DNA of 64,000 nucleotides from Bacillus sp. SB49 (GTDB lineage: Bacteria > Bacillota > Bacilli > Bacillales > Halobacillaceae), in contig NZ_CP048117.1 in assembly GCF_000469135.2 (NCBI RefSeq), forward strand, positions 3,571,501 through 3,635,500, in the 5' to 3' direction. Numbering within the stretch: position 1 is the first letter of the stretch; each line of letters opens with the position of its first letter. Shown piece after piece: positions 1-8,070 of this stretch. Under the pieces are notes generated by a model. That model did no database searches, was not told the DNA's origin, and worked only from the letters and a program-made list of their open reading frames with translations. The position numbers were made by a program, and so were the translations under genes.

Positions 1-361
1 CACCGGAAAGGACCTTTAAAATAAGTAGTTTTGCTTTTGGCGCCACCCCTACTACTCCATTTCCATTCTCTAAAGCTGCGATGGTACCGGCAACATGGGT
101 GCCGTGTCCGTTATTATCATTATAATCTTCTATACTTCCATTAAAGTCATCTGTGAAATTGTAGCCATCGATGATCTGCCCCTCCAAATCCGGGTGATCC
201 ATCTGACAGCCTGTGTCAATAACAGCTACGACACTGCCTGCACCTTGATCTGTCCGTTCCCACAACTCCTCTGCTTCCACCATTTTTATTCCTGAAGGAA
301 CCTCTGAAATGGACTCTAAAACAGTTTCTGTGCGATATGGAATCAGTTTCATTTGGTTCAT
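1..361 (-). CDS. isp: Intracellular serine protease (subtilase, S8), 5' part
   Basis: The first 120 codons of a subtilisin-family protease; the rest lies outside the window. There is no signal peptide. The N terminus carries LIPYR (residues 6-10), the short inhibitory extension known from intracellular subtilisins, which blocks the active site until it is removed. The catalytic Asp is in VIDTG (D49) and the catalytic His in HGTHVAG (H86); the spacing equals that of Bacillus ISPs. The Ser residue is beyond the window. The start at 361 is backed by a GGAGGAG ribosome site. Role by family: turnover of cytoplasmic proteins in stationary phase and sporulation. Confidence 0.93.
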   Translation of the reverse strand, partial: MNQMKLIPYRTETVLESISEVPSGIKMVEAEELWERTDQGAGSVVAVIDTGCQMDHPDLEGQIIDGYNFTDDFNGSIEDYNDNNGHGTHVAGTIAALENGNGVVGVAPKAKLLILKVLSG

Positions 362-555
362 GGGTATCTCCTCCTGCTTATGGTTTGGAGTTCAGTCATG
401 AAGGGAATCTCTTCCATAATTATACCATCATCACTTATCCAGAGTGAACGAGGCATGTGTGTAAACAAGAAAACAGAACCATCTACCCATTTGAATAAAT
501 ATGCGTTATAATCTTAATGAAACGTTCTTCATAAAGAACAGAAAGGGTGAAGGAA

Positions 556-738
556 ATGTTGAAAAAGATCTGCACGACTTGTCAAAGACCATCTTATCGA
601 TCCTCCTCCTCTCAATGGGTCTGTCCTTTATGTCATGAGAACTTATCACACGTTGCTTCCATTACCCCCCCACGCCTGCCGAAACGGGAAACCGTCCAAG
701 CTATCTACAAAAGGCACATTAGGACACAAACTCCCTGA
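556..738 (+). CDS. Small zinc-ribbon-like protein
   Basis: A 60-residue basic protein with two paired-cysteine knuckles, CTTC near residue 6 and CPLC near residue 25, which suggests one bound zinc. I do not recognise the family. The ATG at 556 is preferred to the GTG at 547 because an AAAGGGTGA ribosome site sits five bases before the ATG. It lies 41 bp upstream of the coat-like gene on the same strand and may be cotranscribed with it. Function unknown. Confidence 0.55.
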   Translation: MLKKICTTCQRPSYRSSSSQWVCPLCHENLSHVASITPPRLPKRETVQAIYKRHIRTQTP

Positions 739-779
739 TTGGAACATATAGTAAAGGAGCTCGAAGAGGAGGCGGCCTA

Positions 780-1640
780 TTGTCCATGAATCAGGATCAC
801 TGCATCCGAGTCCCTGTTCTATATGACTGGGTTACCTTAAACGAGACATTTTATAAAAACCACAACATTCCTCTTTCCCAGATAGAATCATATCCTGTAG
901 AAAAGCTCATTTTTAACATCGAAAGAGCATGTAAAAACAAGTATTACTTCCCTCTGTGGGAACATTACTCCAAGCATTCCTATGCGGTTACCATTAATGT
1001 TAATCAGGTCCATAAAATGAGAGGACCGATGAAACTAGTCTTGAACGGGAAAGAGTCTTTCTCCATCGAGGCAGAGCAGCCGTTCTCCATCACGGTACAA
1101 AACATCACCTCTATTGTTTTAAAGGTTCCTGAATCCTGCACCATTACCGGGTATATAGGTACAGTAGAGGTGATCCTTAAGAAGGCATATCATTCTTCCG
1201 ACAGGTATAAAGTATCAAGCTTTTTCACGTCTGCTCCGGATGCTTCAAATAATGCAGATTACTCCCCCTTACATGTCTATGTAAAAACCAATCGGAGAGA
1301 GCCCTCATCAACAATCCCCCAACGGTTTTCTGTGGTTATTAAAGGCTTCCTCGCCGTTATCCGGACAGATACAATAACAGAGGAACAGTGCCTGGTGGAG
1401 GTTCTACCAATCCATTATGAGAAAAACGTTCATCTCCATACCCCTGACGGAGCAGAAATTTCCTACACAATCCACGACATTCAGCTGCATTCTACATCTG
1501 CATGCATAGATCAGAGGCGCTGTTTGAAAATTTCTCATGAAATCCAGGTAGATCTTACACTAAAGTCAACAAAAATCCACACCATCGCCATACGAGGCTC
1601 TCTGAAACACCCCTATATTAAGCCAAGCGAATCACAGTAA
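780..1640 (+). CDS. Spore-coat-like cysteine-containing protein
   Basis: A 286-residue beta-rich protein with no signal peptide or membrane segment. It has six cysteines spread along its length, including a CIRVPVLYDWV opening of the type seen in Bacillaceae spore-surface proteins. I think it belongs with the morphogenetic coat proteins of the B. megaterium BMQ_0737 type, but this is from memory of the opening motif and is not certain. The start is TTG at 780, seven bases after AGGAGG; the ATG two codons later is too far from that site. It is convergent with the appendage/C1q operon and its last 23 bases overlap the C1q-like gene. That neighbourhood supports a spore-surface role. Confidence 0.6.
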   Translation: MSMNQDHCIRVPVLYDWVTLNETFYKNHNIPLSQIESYPVEKLIFNIERACKNKYYFPLWEHYSKHSYAVTINVNQVHKMRGPMKLVLNGKESFSIEAEQPFSITVQNITSIVLKVPESCTITGYIGTVEVILKKAYHSSDRYKVSSFFTSAPDASNNADYSPLHVYVKTNRREPSSTIPQRFSVVIKGFLAVIRTDTITEEQCLVEVLPIHYEKNVHLHTPDGAEISYTIHDIQLHSTSACIDQRRCLKISHEIQVDLTLKSTKIHTIAIRGSLKHPYIKPSESQ

Positions 1641-2064
1641 GCGCAGCCCCCGTTGCCCCTCCTCCGACCAGAACAACCGTAGCAAGCAGACCAAAAAACT
1701 GAACTCTGATCGTATCACCAGCGTTCAAATTCACAATAAGATCATTATTATAGCTGGATGTTGAAAGGGATGGAGAGAGAATGGATCCAGGTACAGCCGT
1801 ACCATTCCGAAGAATCCTCGTGCCCGCCAGCAGCCCGACTGTCGTATTTAACTGGTAGGACACATAGTACCTCCCCGAAACAGGCACCGTGAATACCTGA
1901 TTGTTCGGCGTGGCTGTGAATCCTCCTAATACCTGATTATTCGGGAGCGGTACATTCGTACCCCCTGCAATGACGAGCAGGCTGGTTCCTGACGTGTTAG
2001 AAGCATACATCGAGTCTCCTCCGACAGGATCGGATTCACTATTACAGAACGGAATTTGTGCCAT
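1618..2064 (-). CDS. BclA C-terminal (C1q/TNF-like) domain protein
   Basis: A 148-residue protein that is nearly all one jelly-roll domain of the kind found at the C terminus of exosporium glycoproteins such as BclA. Typical strands are visible: VLGGFTATPNNQVFTVPVSG (residues 46-65), then RYYVSYQLNT, RILRNGTAVPGS and LNAGDTIRVQFFG. There is no collagen-like GXX stalk, only about 20 residues with one cysteine (C8) before the domain. It follows the S-Ena-like gene by 21 bp on the same strand and probably shares its transcript. In B. cereus a BclA-type protein caps L-type endospore appendages, so a tip or surface role is a reasonable inference. Confidence 0.75.
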   Translation of the reverse strand: MAQIPFCNSESDPVGGDSMYASNTSGTSLLVIAGGTNVPLPNNQVLGGFTATPNNQVFTVPVSGRYYVSYQLNTTVGLLAGTRILRNGTAVPGSILSPSLSTSSYNNDLIVNLNAGDTIRVQFFGLLATVVLVGGGATGAALTVIRLA

Positions 2065-2085
2065 CTCCCTCTACCTTTCCTATGT

Positions 2086-2433
2086 TCAGAATTTATAATT
2101 TAAAGAAAAAGAAACTTTTACTGCAGAAGATCCTGTGCCAGCACCGCTGATTCCAATGGAGTTCAGATTATCCAGTGTAATTGCCCTGCTTTCTCCCGGT
2201 GCTACTGTAAATCCAGTCACTTCTGTATCGTTCACCAGCAGAGATGCCGTAGGTGATGTTTCCGTAATTCCGTTGTTCTCAATCATAATCGTTCCATTAA
2301 TAGCAAAACCCGTACTGTCCTCCCACACTTCCACAGGCGTTCCCGCAGTCGTGTCCTCCAAGGTAATGGTAAAACACACGGCATCATTAACACTGCTGAC
2401 AGACATATCACTGCAGCCGCCTAATAAAGCCAT
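2086..2433 (-). CDS. S-Ena-like endospore appendage subunit (DUF3992-like)
   Basis: A 115-residue protein, close to the 117 of B. cereus Ena1B. It shares the family layout: a short N-terminal arm with cysteine (GGC), a VNDAVCF strand like VQDKVCI, and the C-terminal pattern TVAPGESRAITL-NLNSIGISG ending in an aromatic beta strand. Ena subunits stack into fibres held by disulfides between N-terminal-arm cysteines and cysteines in neighbouring subunits. Here only two cysteines remain (about residues 7 and 20) and the C-terminal partner cysteine is replaced by valine, so crosslinking would differ. The ATG at 2433 follows AAGGGGGTG and is preferred to the GTG three codons upstream. Assignment is by pattern, not alignment score. 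Confidence 0.65.
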   Translation of the reverse strand: MALLGGCSDMSVSSVNDAVCFTITLEDTTAGTPVEVWEDSTGFAINGTIMIENNGITETSPTASLLVNDTEVTGFTVAPGESRAITLDNLNSIGISGAGTGSSAVKVSFSLNYKF

Positions 2434-2464
2434 ACTAAACACCCCCTTCTCCCCTTAGTTATTT

Positions 2465-2491
2465 CATCCTATGCACGAAAGAGAAAACAGT
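2465..2491 (-). promoter_or_regulatory. SigK-like promoter before the appendage operon
   Basis: On the minus strand AC (2490-2491) is followed after 16 bases by CATAGGATG (2473-2465), close to the SigK consensus AC-N16/17-CATANNNTA. SigK drives late mother-cell genes, which suits spore-surface proteins. Short motif, so moderate confidence. Confidence 0.45.
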
Positions 2492-2524
2492 ATAGCCGAT
2501 TGTCCAGCGTCATTCCCCGGGCAA

Positions 2525-2556
2525 TAAAAAAACGCACCGGCTCTCAGGCCGGTGCG
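2525..2556 (-). terminator. Rho-independent terminator of the M23 gene
   Basis: Nine-base-pair GC-rich stem (2533-2541 with 2548-2556), six-base loop, then a run of seven T on the minus strand. Confidence 0.92.
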
Positions 2557-2573
2557 TCGTATTGTATATTCTA

Positions 2574-3998
2574 TTATGGTAAATATTTACGTGGGTTTAC
2601 AGAGTTTGAACGAGCTCCATTGTACGATCCTTCGTGAATCTCGAAATGGAGGTGCTGCCCTGTAGAATCACCTGTGCTGCCCATATTTCCAAGGAACTGA
2701 CCTTGGGATACGGTTTGACCAGCGGAAACAGCTGGAGTACTTCTCATGTGGCCATACACCGTTGTGTATGTCTGACCATTAATATGGTGGGTAATTTTCA
2801 CGTTGTTACCCAGTCCTGAAGAATATCCAGCGGAATAGACAGTACCGGAAGCTGCTGCATGAATCGGAATCGTTCCAGGTCCGGCGATATCAATACCGGA
2901 GTGCAGACGGCTTGTGTTGTGGATCGGGTGGAATCGCATACCATATTCAGACGTAATTGTAGCATGTGCCGGCCAGATGAACATGGATCCACTGGACGTC
3001 GTGTTGCTGGAAGCACTTGATTCTGATTTGCTGCTGGAGCTGCTTGAGCTGCTTGAACTGTTTGAAGACTCAGAAGAGCTGCTGGAGCTTGACGCAGCTG
3101 CTGCGGTAGCTTTAGCCTCTGATTCTTTTGCTGCTGCCTTCTCGGCTGCTGCTTTTTCAGATGCAGCTTTCTCGCGTGCTGCTTTCTCCGCAGCGGCTTT
3201 CTCTGCAGCAGCTTTCTTTCTGGCTTCTTCTTCCTTACGCTGACGCTCAATTTCCTGCTTGATCGCATTTTCCTGAGCTGCAAGCTCTGCCTGCTCGTCT
3301 TCAATTGCTGTAATCTCTGAAAGTGCTTCTCTCTCTTCTGCAGATAAGCCTTCCATTACAGAATTTTTCTCTTCTTTCTTATCATCAAGGCCGGATTTCA
3401 GTGACTCCAGCTCTTTAAGGTTGGATTCAAGGGAAGCAAGTTCGTCTTCTACTTCCGCTTTCTTGGATTCGACCGCCTCTTTATCAGCACGGTGCTGATC
3501 CAGCAATTCTTTATCTTTTTCAGCAATCGTATTCAGGCTCATAGCACGTTCCACGAAGTTACCGAAGCTTTCCGCCCCCATAAGGACGTCCAGGTAATCA
3601 ACGGCTCCTCCACTTTGCTGCATGGACTTCACACGATCTTTAAGAAGTTCATCACGTTCTGCGATACGCTTCTCAAGTTCTGCGATTTCTTCTTTCAATT
3701 GCTCAATGTTCTGCTTCGTATCGGCAATTTCATTTTCCTTCGCGTCGATCTTGTCCATCGCTTCCATGATTTGTTTATCCAGGCGGGCGATTTCTGAACT
3801 GATCTCGTCCTGACGTTCTTTCAGTTCATCCACCTGCTGCTTGGTTTGTTGCTTTTCCTGTTCTTTCTGTGACTGCTGCTGCTGGTTCTGTTCCAACTTC
3901 TCCTGATTTGTTTCGGCTGATACGGTGTTGAAGCTTGTTGGCAGTCCAGCAAGAATAAGACCGGTCGACAAAGCGGCAATTAATACTTTAGACTTCAC
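2574..3998 (-). CDS. Secreted coiled-coil M23 peptidoglycan endopeptidase
   Basis: 474 residues. A signal peptide (about 1-28, ending VSA) leads to a long coiled coil rich in Glu, Gln and Lys (30-260), a KAAAEKAA-type repeat, a polyserine linker (about 295-335), and a C-terminal LytM/M23 domain. The zinc ligands H366 and D370 (HSGID) and the HLH pair H449/H451 are all present, so it should be an active metallo-endopeptidase rather than an EnvC-like degenerate activator. The coiled-coil plus hydrolase layout matches PcsB/CwlO-type partners of FtsEX, and ftsX lies 58 bp upstream on the same strand. The start is GTG at 3998 behind GGGGGAGG. Cell-wall cleavage in growth or division is likely. Confidence 0.85.
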   Translation of the reverse strand: MKSKVLIAALSTGLILAGLPTSFNTVSAETNQEKLEQNQQQQSQKEQEKQQTKQQVDELKERQDEISSEIARLDKQIMEAMDKIDAKENEIADTKQNIEQLKEEIAELEKRIAERDELLKDRVKSMQQSGGAVDYLDVLMGAESFGNFVERAMSLNTIAEKDKELLDQHRADKEAVESKKAEVEDELASLESNLKELESLKSGLDDKKEEKNSVMEGLSAEEREALSEITAIEDEQAELAAQENAIKQEIERQRKEEEARKKAAAEKAAAEKAAREKAASEKAAAEKAAAKESEAKATAAAASSSSSSSESSNSSSSSSSSSSKSESSASSNTTSSGSMFIWPAHATITSEYGMRFHPIHNTSRLHSGIDIAGPGTIPIHAAASGTVYSAGYSSGLGNNVKITHHINGQTYTTVYGHMRSTPAVSAGQTVSQGQFLGNMGSTGDSTGQHLHFEIHEGSYNGARSNSVNPRKYLP

Positions 3999-4056
3999 TC
4001 TCTTGTTTCCTCCCCCGAATCCTTACCTGTGTAATAATGGTAGTTTCCTTGTTTTT

Positions 4057-4950
4057 TTATACTTTCAAATACTTGCGGATCGATGTGAAGCTTCCCCATA
4101 GTCCGATGATGACTCCCATGAGCAGCATCAGTGCTGATACTTGAAGGACGAATGGGTAAACCGGAAGTAGATCTATGAACAACGTCGGGTATCGCGTGCT
4201 GATTTCTGAGAAAAGGAAATCGTATCCGAATATGACAAGGAGGATTGGGATGACCGATCCTAATATACCGATCATAATTCCTTCTACGAGGAACGGCCAG
4301 CGGATGAACCAATTGGTTGCACCGACCATTTTCATGATTTCGATTTCTTTTCTTCTTGCGACGATTGTAATCCGAATCGTGTTAGCAATCAGGAACATGG
4401 CTGTGAACAACAGACCTGCTATGATGGCCAGTCCCACATTGCGGGCGATATCCATTACTTTGAACAGACGTTGAACCGTCTCTTCTGCATACTCTACTTT
4501 ATCGATATTCTTGAATGTTTCAATTTCTTTTGCGACGGCAATAGTATCTTCAGGGTTCTCGGCATTGACGATGAATACATCGTTCAATGGGTTCTCATCC
4601 TTCAAGGATTCAAACACTTGCCCTTCATCTCCGAGGCTTTCGATGAGTTCATCGAGCCCTTCCTCTTTGGATTGGAATTTAACCGAAGATACTTCTGATA
4701 TTCCTTCAATTTCTTCCTGCAGTGCATCTCGTGCATCTTCATCCGCAGTCACTTCGATGAATGCGCGTACTTCCACATCCTCTTCGATCTGCTTACCGAT
4801 GTCATTCAAGTTAAGCAGTAATGTAGCAAAAACTCCGACTAGAAGTAATGTTACAGTGACAGCTGAAACGGATGCCACCGACATCCAGCGGTTTCTCGCA
4901 AGGTTCTTGAAGCCTTCTTTCATGTGGCGTCCGAACGTTCTAAATTTCAT
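4057..4950 (-). CDS. ftsX: Cell division protein FtsX
   Basis: 297 residues with the FtsX layout: cytoplasmic N terminus, TM1 (about 25-45, SVSAVTVTLLLVG), a large extracytoplasmic loop (50-165), then three more TM segments and a cytoplasmic tail. In Bacillus FtsX forms an ABC-like complex with FtsE and activates a coiled-coil hydrolase outside the cell. I start it at the ATG at 4950, because MKFRTFGRHMKEG aligns with the start of known FtsX, while an in-frame codon further upstream adds 11 unrelated residues. The M23 gene follows. There is no ftsE directly upstream, which is unusual for Bacillaceae. Confidence 0.93.
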   Translation of the reverse strand: MKFRTFGRHMKEGFKNLARNRWMSVASVSAVTVTLLLVGVFATLLLNLNDIGKQIEEDVEVRAFIEVTADEDARDALQEEIEGISEVSSVKFQSKEEGLDELIESLGDEGQVFESLKDENPLNDVFIVNAENPEDTIAVAKEIETFKNIDKVEYAEETVQRLFKVMDIARNVGLAIIAGLLFTAMFLIANTIRITIVARRKEIEIMKMVGATNWFIRWPFLVEGIMIGILGSVIPILLVIFGYDFLFSEISTRYPTLFIDLLPVYPFVLQVSALMLLMGVIIGLWGSFTSIRKYLKV

Positions 4951-5293
4951 TTCGTCTGCCACCCCAAACGCTTCGTTCCTCACATACGCTGAATTCTTGA
5001 ACGGTAGTCATGCCACAAGTTGTCGTCTCTTTGCGGTGATGTCTATCAAACAATTTATATCACTTCCTACTAAACACTCATTTTGTAAATCTATGTTGTC
5101 GATTCTATGTAATCTGTGTCGTTGCGTCGTTTACCTTCCCAATTATAACAAAGTTATTCGCTAAATACAGACAAATTATTATTACATTTGTGTTTCATAA
5201 CGTTACATAAAAGTGACATGACTGAATATTCTTTCGACATATTTCATGGTTTTCTCTCCCTTTTCCGTAGTCTTAAATACCTATTAAAACCGC
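4951..5293 (-). other. Non-coding stretch upstream of ftsX
   Basis: About 340 AT-rich bases with no coding sequence I can support on either strand. On the minus strand a perfect TATAAT (5147-5142) could be the -10 element of an ftsX-M23 promoter, which would give a leader of about 185 bases; no good -35 is seen. I looked for FtsE C-terminal codons in all frames just before ftsX and saw none. Confidence 0.45.
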
Positions 5294-5323
5294 AAAAAAA
5301 GACAGCCGTTACAGCTGTCTTTT
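5293..5323. terminator. Terminator after the 95-residue gene
   Basis: AAAAGACAGC pairs with GCTGTCTTTT around a seven-base loop (5297-5306 with 5314-5323), with A/T runs on both sides, so it could work in both directions. The stop codon of the minus-strand gene lies inside its arm. Confidence 0.85.
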
Positions 5324-5609
5324 ACCTGCTCTTTTCGATTGTCCTCTGCTGTTTTAATAACAGTAATTCCCGTTTTAACCGTTCATTTTCCTGCCGCATG
5401 GTTTCACGGGAATTTCCGTCAGGAATCAGGCAGACTTCATACCAAGCTTTACTGCGTCCGGCCACCGCTTCACTCGTTCGTTTCACCGTGGCTTTCGGAT
5501 AGCAGGATCTCAGCGCAGCAAGTTCCTGATCCGACAGCCTGAGCTCCCTGTAATAGATCCCTTCTCTAAAGGAATCATGGAGAAAACGATCAAAGGTGCT
5601 TTCCGGCAT
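5322..5609 (-). CDS. Hypothetical protein, 95 residues
   Basis: A small soluble charged protein with a C-terminal heptad-like stretch (MRQENERLKRELLLLKQQ) that suggests a short coiled coil. The middle contains a possible nucleic-acid or ligand-binding beta segment (KAWYEVCLIPDG). I do not recognise the family. It lies 57 bp after the racemase-like gene, same strand, ahead of a clear terminator, so it could be the last gene of the cross-bridge operon, though a palindrome lies between them. Confidence 0.5.
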   Translation of the reverse strand: MPESTFDRFLHDSFREGIYYRELRLSDQELAALRSCYPKATVKRTSEAVAGRSKAWYEVCLIPDGNSRETMRQENERLKRELLLLKQQRTIEKSR

Positions 5610-5625
5610 CTGCTGTCACCCCTCT

Positions 5626-5642
5626 AAGAAAAGCGTTTTCTT
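5626..5642. promoter_or_regulatory. Palindrome between racemase and the 95-residue gene
   Basis: Perfect AAGAAAA-GCG-TTTTCTT inverted repeat. Its core resembles a CcpA catabolite response element, but the flanking bases differ from the usual TG/CA ends. It could also be a weak hairpin. Confidence 0.3.
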
Positions 5643-5666
5643 AACTATATCGCGGGCAGCAGATTT

Positions 5667-6377
5667 TTATGACTTTTGGTACACCGATTCTTTTACGACC
5701 ACGTTGGCCACGACTTCCATCGGATCGATCAGCGGTACAGAGAGATGATACGGCTTCAATACAAGACCGATTTCCGTGCATCCGGAAATGATCAGTTCTG
5801 CTCCGTTATTCAAAAGTTCCATGGATGCTTCCTTCAACTTATCCAATGGATCATGATCAGTATTTCCGCTTTTAATTCCATTCTCTCCATAAATGGCGTC
5901 CATGACTTTATTTTTCTGTGTCAATGGCGTAGGCGTAACGACCTCCAAGTGGTCGAAATACTTCTGGAACAATCCGCTCTCCAACGTCCCCGTCGTCGCC
6001 AATACGCCGATCTTCGTAACTTTCGGGTAATGGTCCTGAATGAATTTCTTCAATTCAAGAAAAGCATTCAGTAACGGGAAGGAAACGGATTTCTGAACTT
6101 CTTCTATGAAATAGTGGGCCGTCATACAAGGAATGACGGCGACTTCCACTCCTAATTTTTCCAAATTCTTCGCAGCATGGGTCATTTCAGGTACAGGACT
6201 TGCTCCTCTGCCTGATATCGCTTCTGTCCGATCAGGAATCTTCGCATTACTGTCTATGATGACGCGATAATGTTCCTGGTCTTTACTAGCGTCCGTTGCA
6301 CGGATGATTTTCAAATAACATTCGGCTGTCGCTTCCGGGCCCATGCCCCCGAGAATACCGATCAGTTTATCATTCAT
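5667..6377 (-). CDS. Aspartate/glutamate racemase family protein
   Basis: 236 residues, full length for the family. The glycine-rich start (GILGGMGPEAT) and the two catalytic cysteines are present: C84 in IPCMTAH and C200 in SGCTEIGL. These enzymes invert the alpha carbon of Asp or Glu by two-cysteine acid/base catalysis without a cofactor. The usual PCNTAH motif has Met for Asn, which may change substrate binding. It is the third gene after an ATP-grasp ligase and a Mur-family ligase (39 bp gap), which points to D-aspartate supply for a peptidoglycan cross-bridge; that is inference. Other racemases of this fold act on other amino acids. Confidence 0.82.
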   Translation of the reverse strand: MNDKLIGILGGMGPEATAECYLKIIRATDASKDQEHYRVIIDSNAKIPDRTEAISGRGASPVPEMTHAAKNLEKLGVEVAVIPCMTAHYFIEEVQKSVSFPLLNAFLELKKFIQDHYPKVTKIGVLATTGTLESGLFQKYFDHLEVVTPTPLTQKNKVMDAIYGENGIKSGNTDHDPLDKLKEASMELLNNGAELIISGCTEIGLVLKPYHLSVPLIDPMEVVANVVVKESVYQKS

Positions 6378-6416
6378 ATGATGCCTCCTAACAAAAGACC
6401 GGAACCAAGCAGTTCT

Positions 6417-7964
6417 TCATGAAATACCTGCCACTCGATTTTTCAGCGGCTTGAACAATATGTCCTCGTCCATTTCTGGTCTCGTTTTGTTTAACTGTTC
6501 CAGGGCGATCTTCGCTCCCGGATCCATTCCTTGACAACCGGCCAACAGAACAACATCGTTTTCCTTCACTTCAGACAAGGCATGTTGGACAGCATCATCC
6601 AACTCTTTGTATAAGTGGACACGGATACCCGCTTTGTCCATCATCTCCTGAAATACGCGCACCTCTTCTTCTGTCACAACGTCTTTCTCTGTGACGTGGG
6701 AATGACTGACGGTCGCAATCAGTTCCGTCAGACCGAGCTTAGGCGCCCATTCCATAATAGCCTGGGCATTCTCACGGTTTACAGTTACGCCGCGGCTTCC
6801 GCGGATGGCGTAGACCAATTTCAAATCGGCATAATCCATTTGTTCCAGCGTACTGAGGGTCACATTAATATTTCCGTAGTTCGCAAAGTGGTCGTCCAAG
6901 ATCTTGAAATCGTCTTCGAACACCATTTCGAAGCGGCGCTCGACGCCTCCAAACCCTTTCAAGCCTTTCTGGATCGTCTCAATCGGAATTTCGTTCAACA
7001 ATGCTGCTGCGATCGCAACCATGGAATTATAAACGGAATGATACCCCGGTGTCGACAGCTCGATGTCAAAGGACTCTCCGCCATACTTGCTTCCGCCGAC
7101 TGTAAATGGCTTGCGGATCTCTACCGTGAACTTCGCACGGCCTGTGGAAAGGTCAAGATTTTTACAAATCAGATCTCCGTCTCCTGTCTCCACACTGAAG
7201 GTAAGGACGTTTGCTTCCGTCTCTTCTATAAGGGAGGCGGAATAAGCATCGTCCAGGTTAAGGATTGCCCATTTGCCTGCGCCTGCATTGCGGATAAGAC
7301 TTGCTTTGCTGTTGAAATACTCTTCAAAAGAACCGTGGAGGTCAATATGTTCGCGGCTGATGTTATTCAGCGAGACGATGTCAAAATCAACGCTTCCGAC
7401 CCTGCTTAAATCAAGTGCAGAGGAGGAGACTTCCATCGTTACATGGGATACATCCTGGTCTCTCATCTGAGCGAAGTAATGGTGGAGATCCAACGATTCC
7501 GGCGTCGTCAGTTTCGTCGGTTCCGAATAATCACCGAATTTGACAACCACCGTCCCGATCAATCCTGTTTTCCAACCATGCTCTTCTAAAATGGCATCGG
7601 TCATAAACGATGTCGACGTCTTTCCGTTGGTTGCCGTTATTCCGATTGTTTTCATCGCACGGGATGGATGACCATAGAAAGCGTCACTCAAGGCTGCCAG
7701 TGCTTTGCGGCTGTCCGTTACCTGGTATTGAGGGAGGTCGTCCCATCCTTCCTGGTAATCTTCTACAACGATGGCCGCAGCACCGTTCGCCAGCGCATCA
7801 GCAATGTAGACGTGCCCATCTGTTTTAAATCCCTTGATACATACAAATACATCGCCCGGTGTTACATTCCGTGAGTTGTAGGCGAGTCCCTGCACGTCCA
7901 TATCCCGATCATTCCATGCTGCCACTATGTGAATGGATGATAGTAATTCTTTTAGTTTAGCCAT
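6417..7964 (-). CDS. Atypical MurE-like Mur ligase family protein
   Basis: 515 residues with the three Mur-ligase domains: an N-terminal UDP-MurNAc-binding-type domain, a central ATPase (P-loop ITATNGKTST, 109-118; TTPES; NISREHIDLHG, 201-211; K220 as the likely carbamylated lysine), and a C-terminal ligase domain. Up to about residue 345 (ERRFE) it follows MurE closely. After that the usual DYAHTPD becomes DDHFANYGN, the GAGGDRD motif becomes AIRGSRG, and the DNPR or DNPA substrate motif is absent. The enzyme is therefore unlikely to add diaminopimelate and may use another amino acid. Between an ATP-grasp ligase and a racemase, it fits cell-wall precursor modification. Confidence 0.8.
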   Translation of the reverse strand: MAKLKELLSSIHIVAAWNDRDMDVQGLAYNSRNVTPGDVFVCIKGFKTDGHVYIADALANGAAAIVVEDYQEGWDDLPQYQVTDSRKALAALSDAFYGHPSRAMKTIGITATNGKTSTSFMTDAILEEHGWKTGLIGTVVVKFGDYSEPTKLTTPESLDLHHYFAQMRDQDVSHVTMEVSSSALDLSRVGSVDFDIVSLNNISREHIDLHGSFEEYFNSKASLIRNAGAGKWAILNLDDAYSASLIEETEANVLTFSVETGDGDLICKNLDLSTGRAKFTVEIRKPFTVGGSKYGGESFDIELSTPGYHSVYNSMVAIAAALLNEIPIETIQKGLKGFGGVERRFEMVFEDDFKILDDHFANYGNINVTLSTLEQMDYADLKLVYAIRGSRGVTVNRENAQAIMEWAPKLGLTELIATVSHSHVTEKDVVTEEEVRVFQEMMDKAGIRVHLYKELDDAVQHALSEVKENDVVLLAGCQGMDPGAKIALEQLNKTRPEMDEDILFKPLKNRVAGIS

Positions 7965-8070
7965 TCTTATCTACCTTCCTGCCAATGTTTTATCCTTATG
8001 ATCCGTACGTGTCATGATTCTTCCTTCTTATTATAAACGGCTGTTCCTCTTTATTCTGACGGAAAAACCA

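Noticed and set aside
2798-3304. 168-codon minus-strand frame inside the M23 gene
   Set aside because: Shifted-frame shadow of the repetitive Ala/Lys and Ser linker of the M23 protein.
4951-5293. ftsE or a remnant of it before ftsX
   Set aside because: No frame shows the FtsE C terminus or ABC ATPase motifs.
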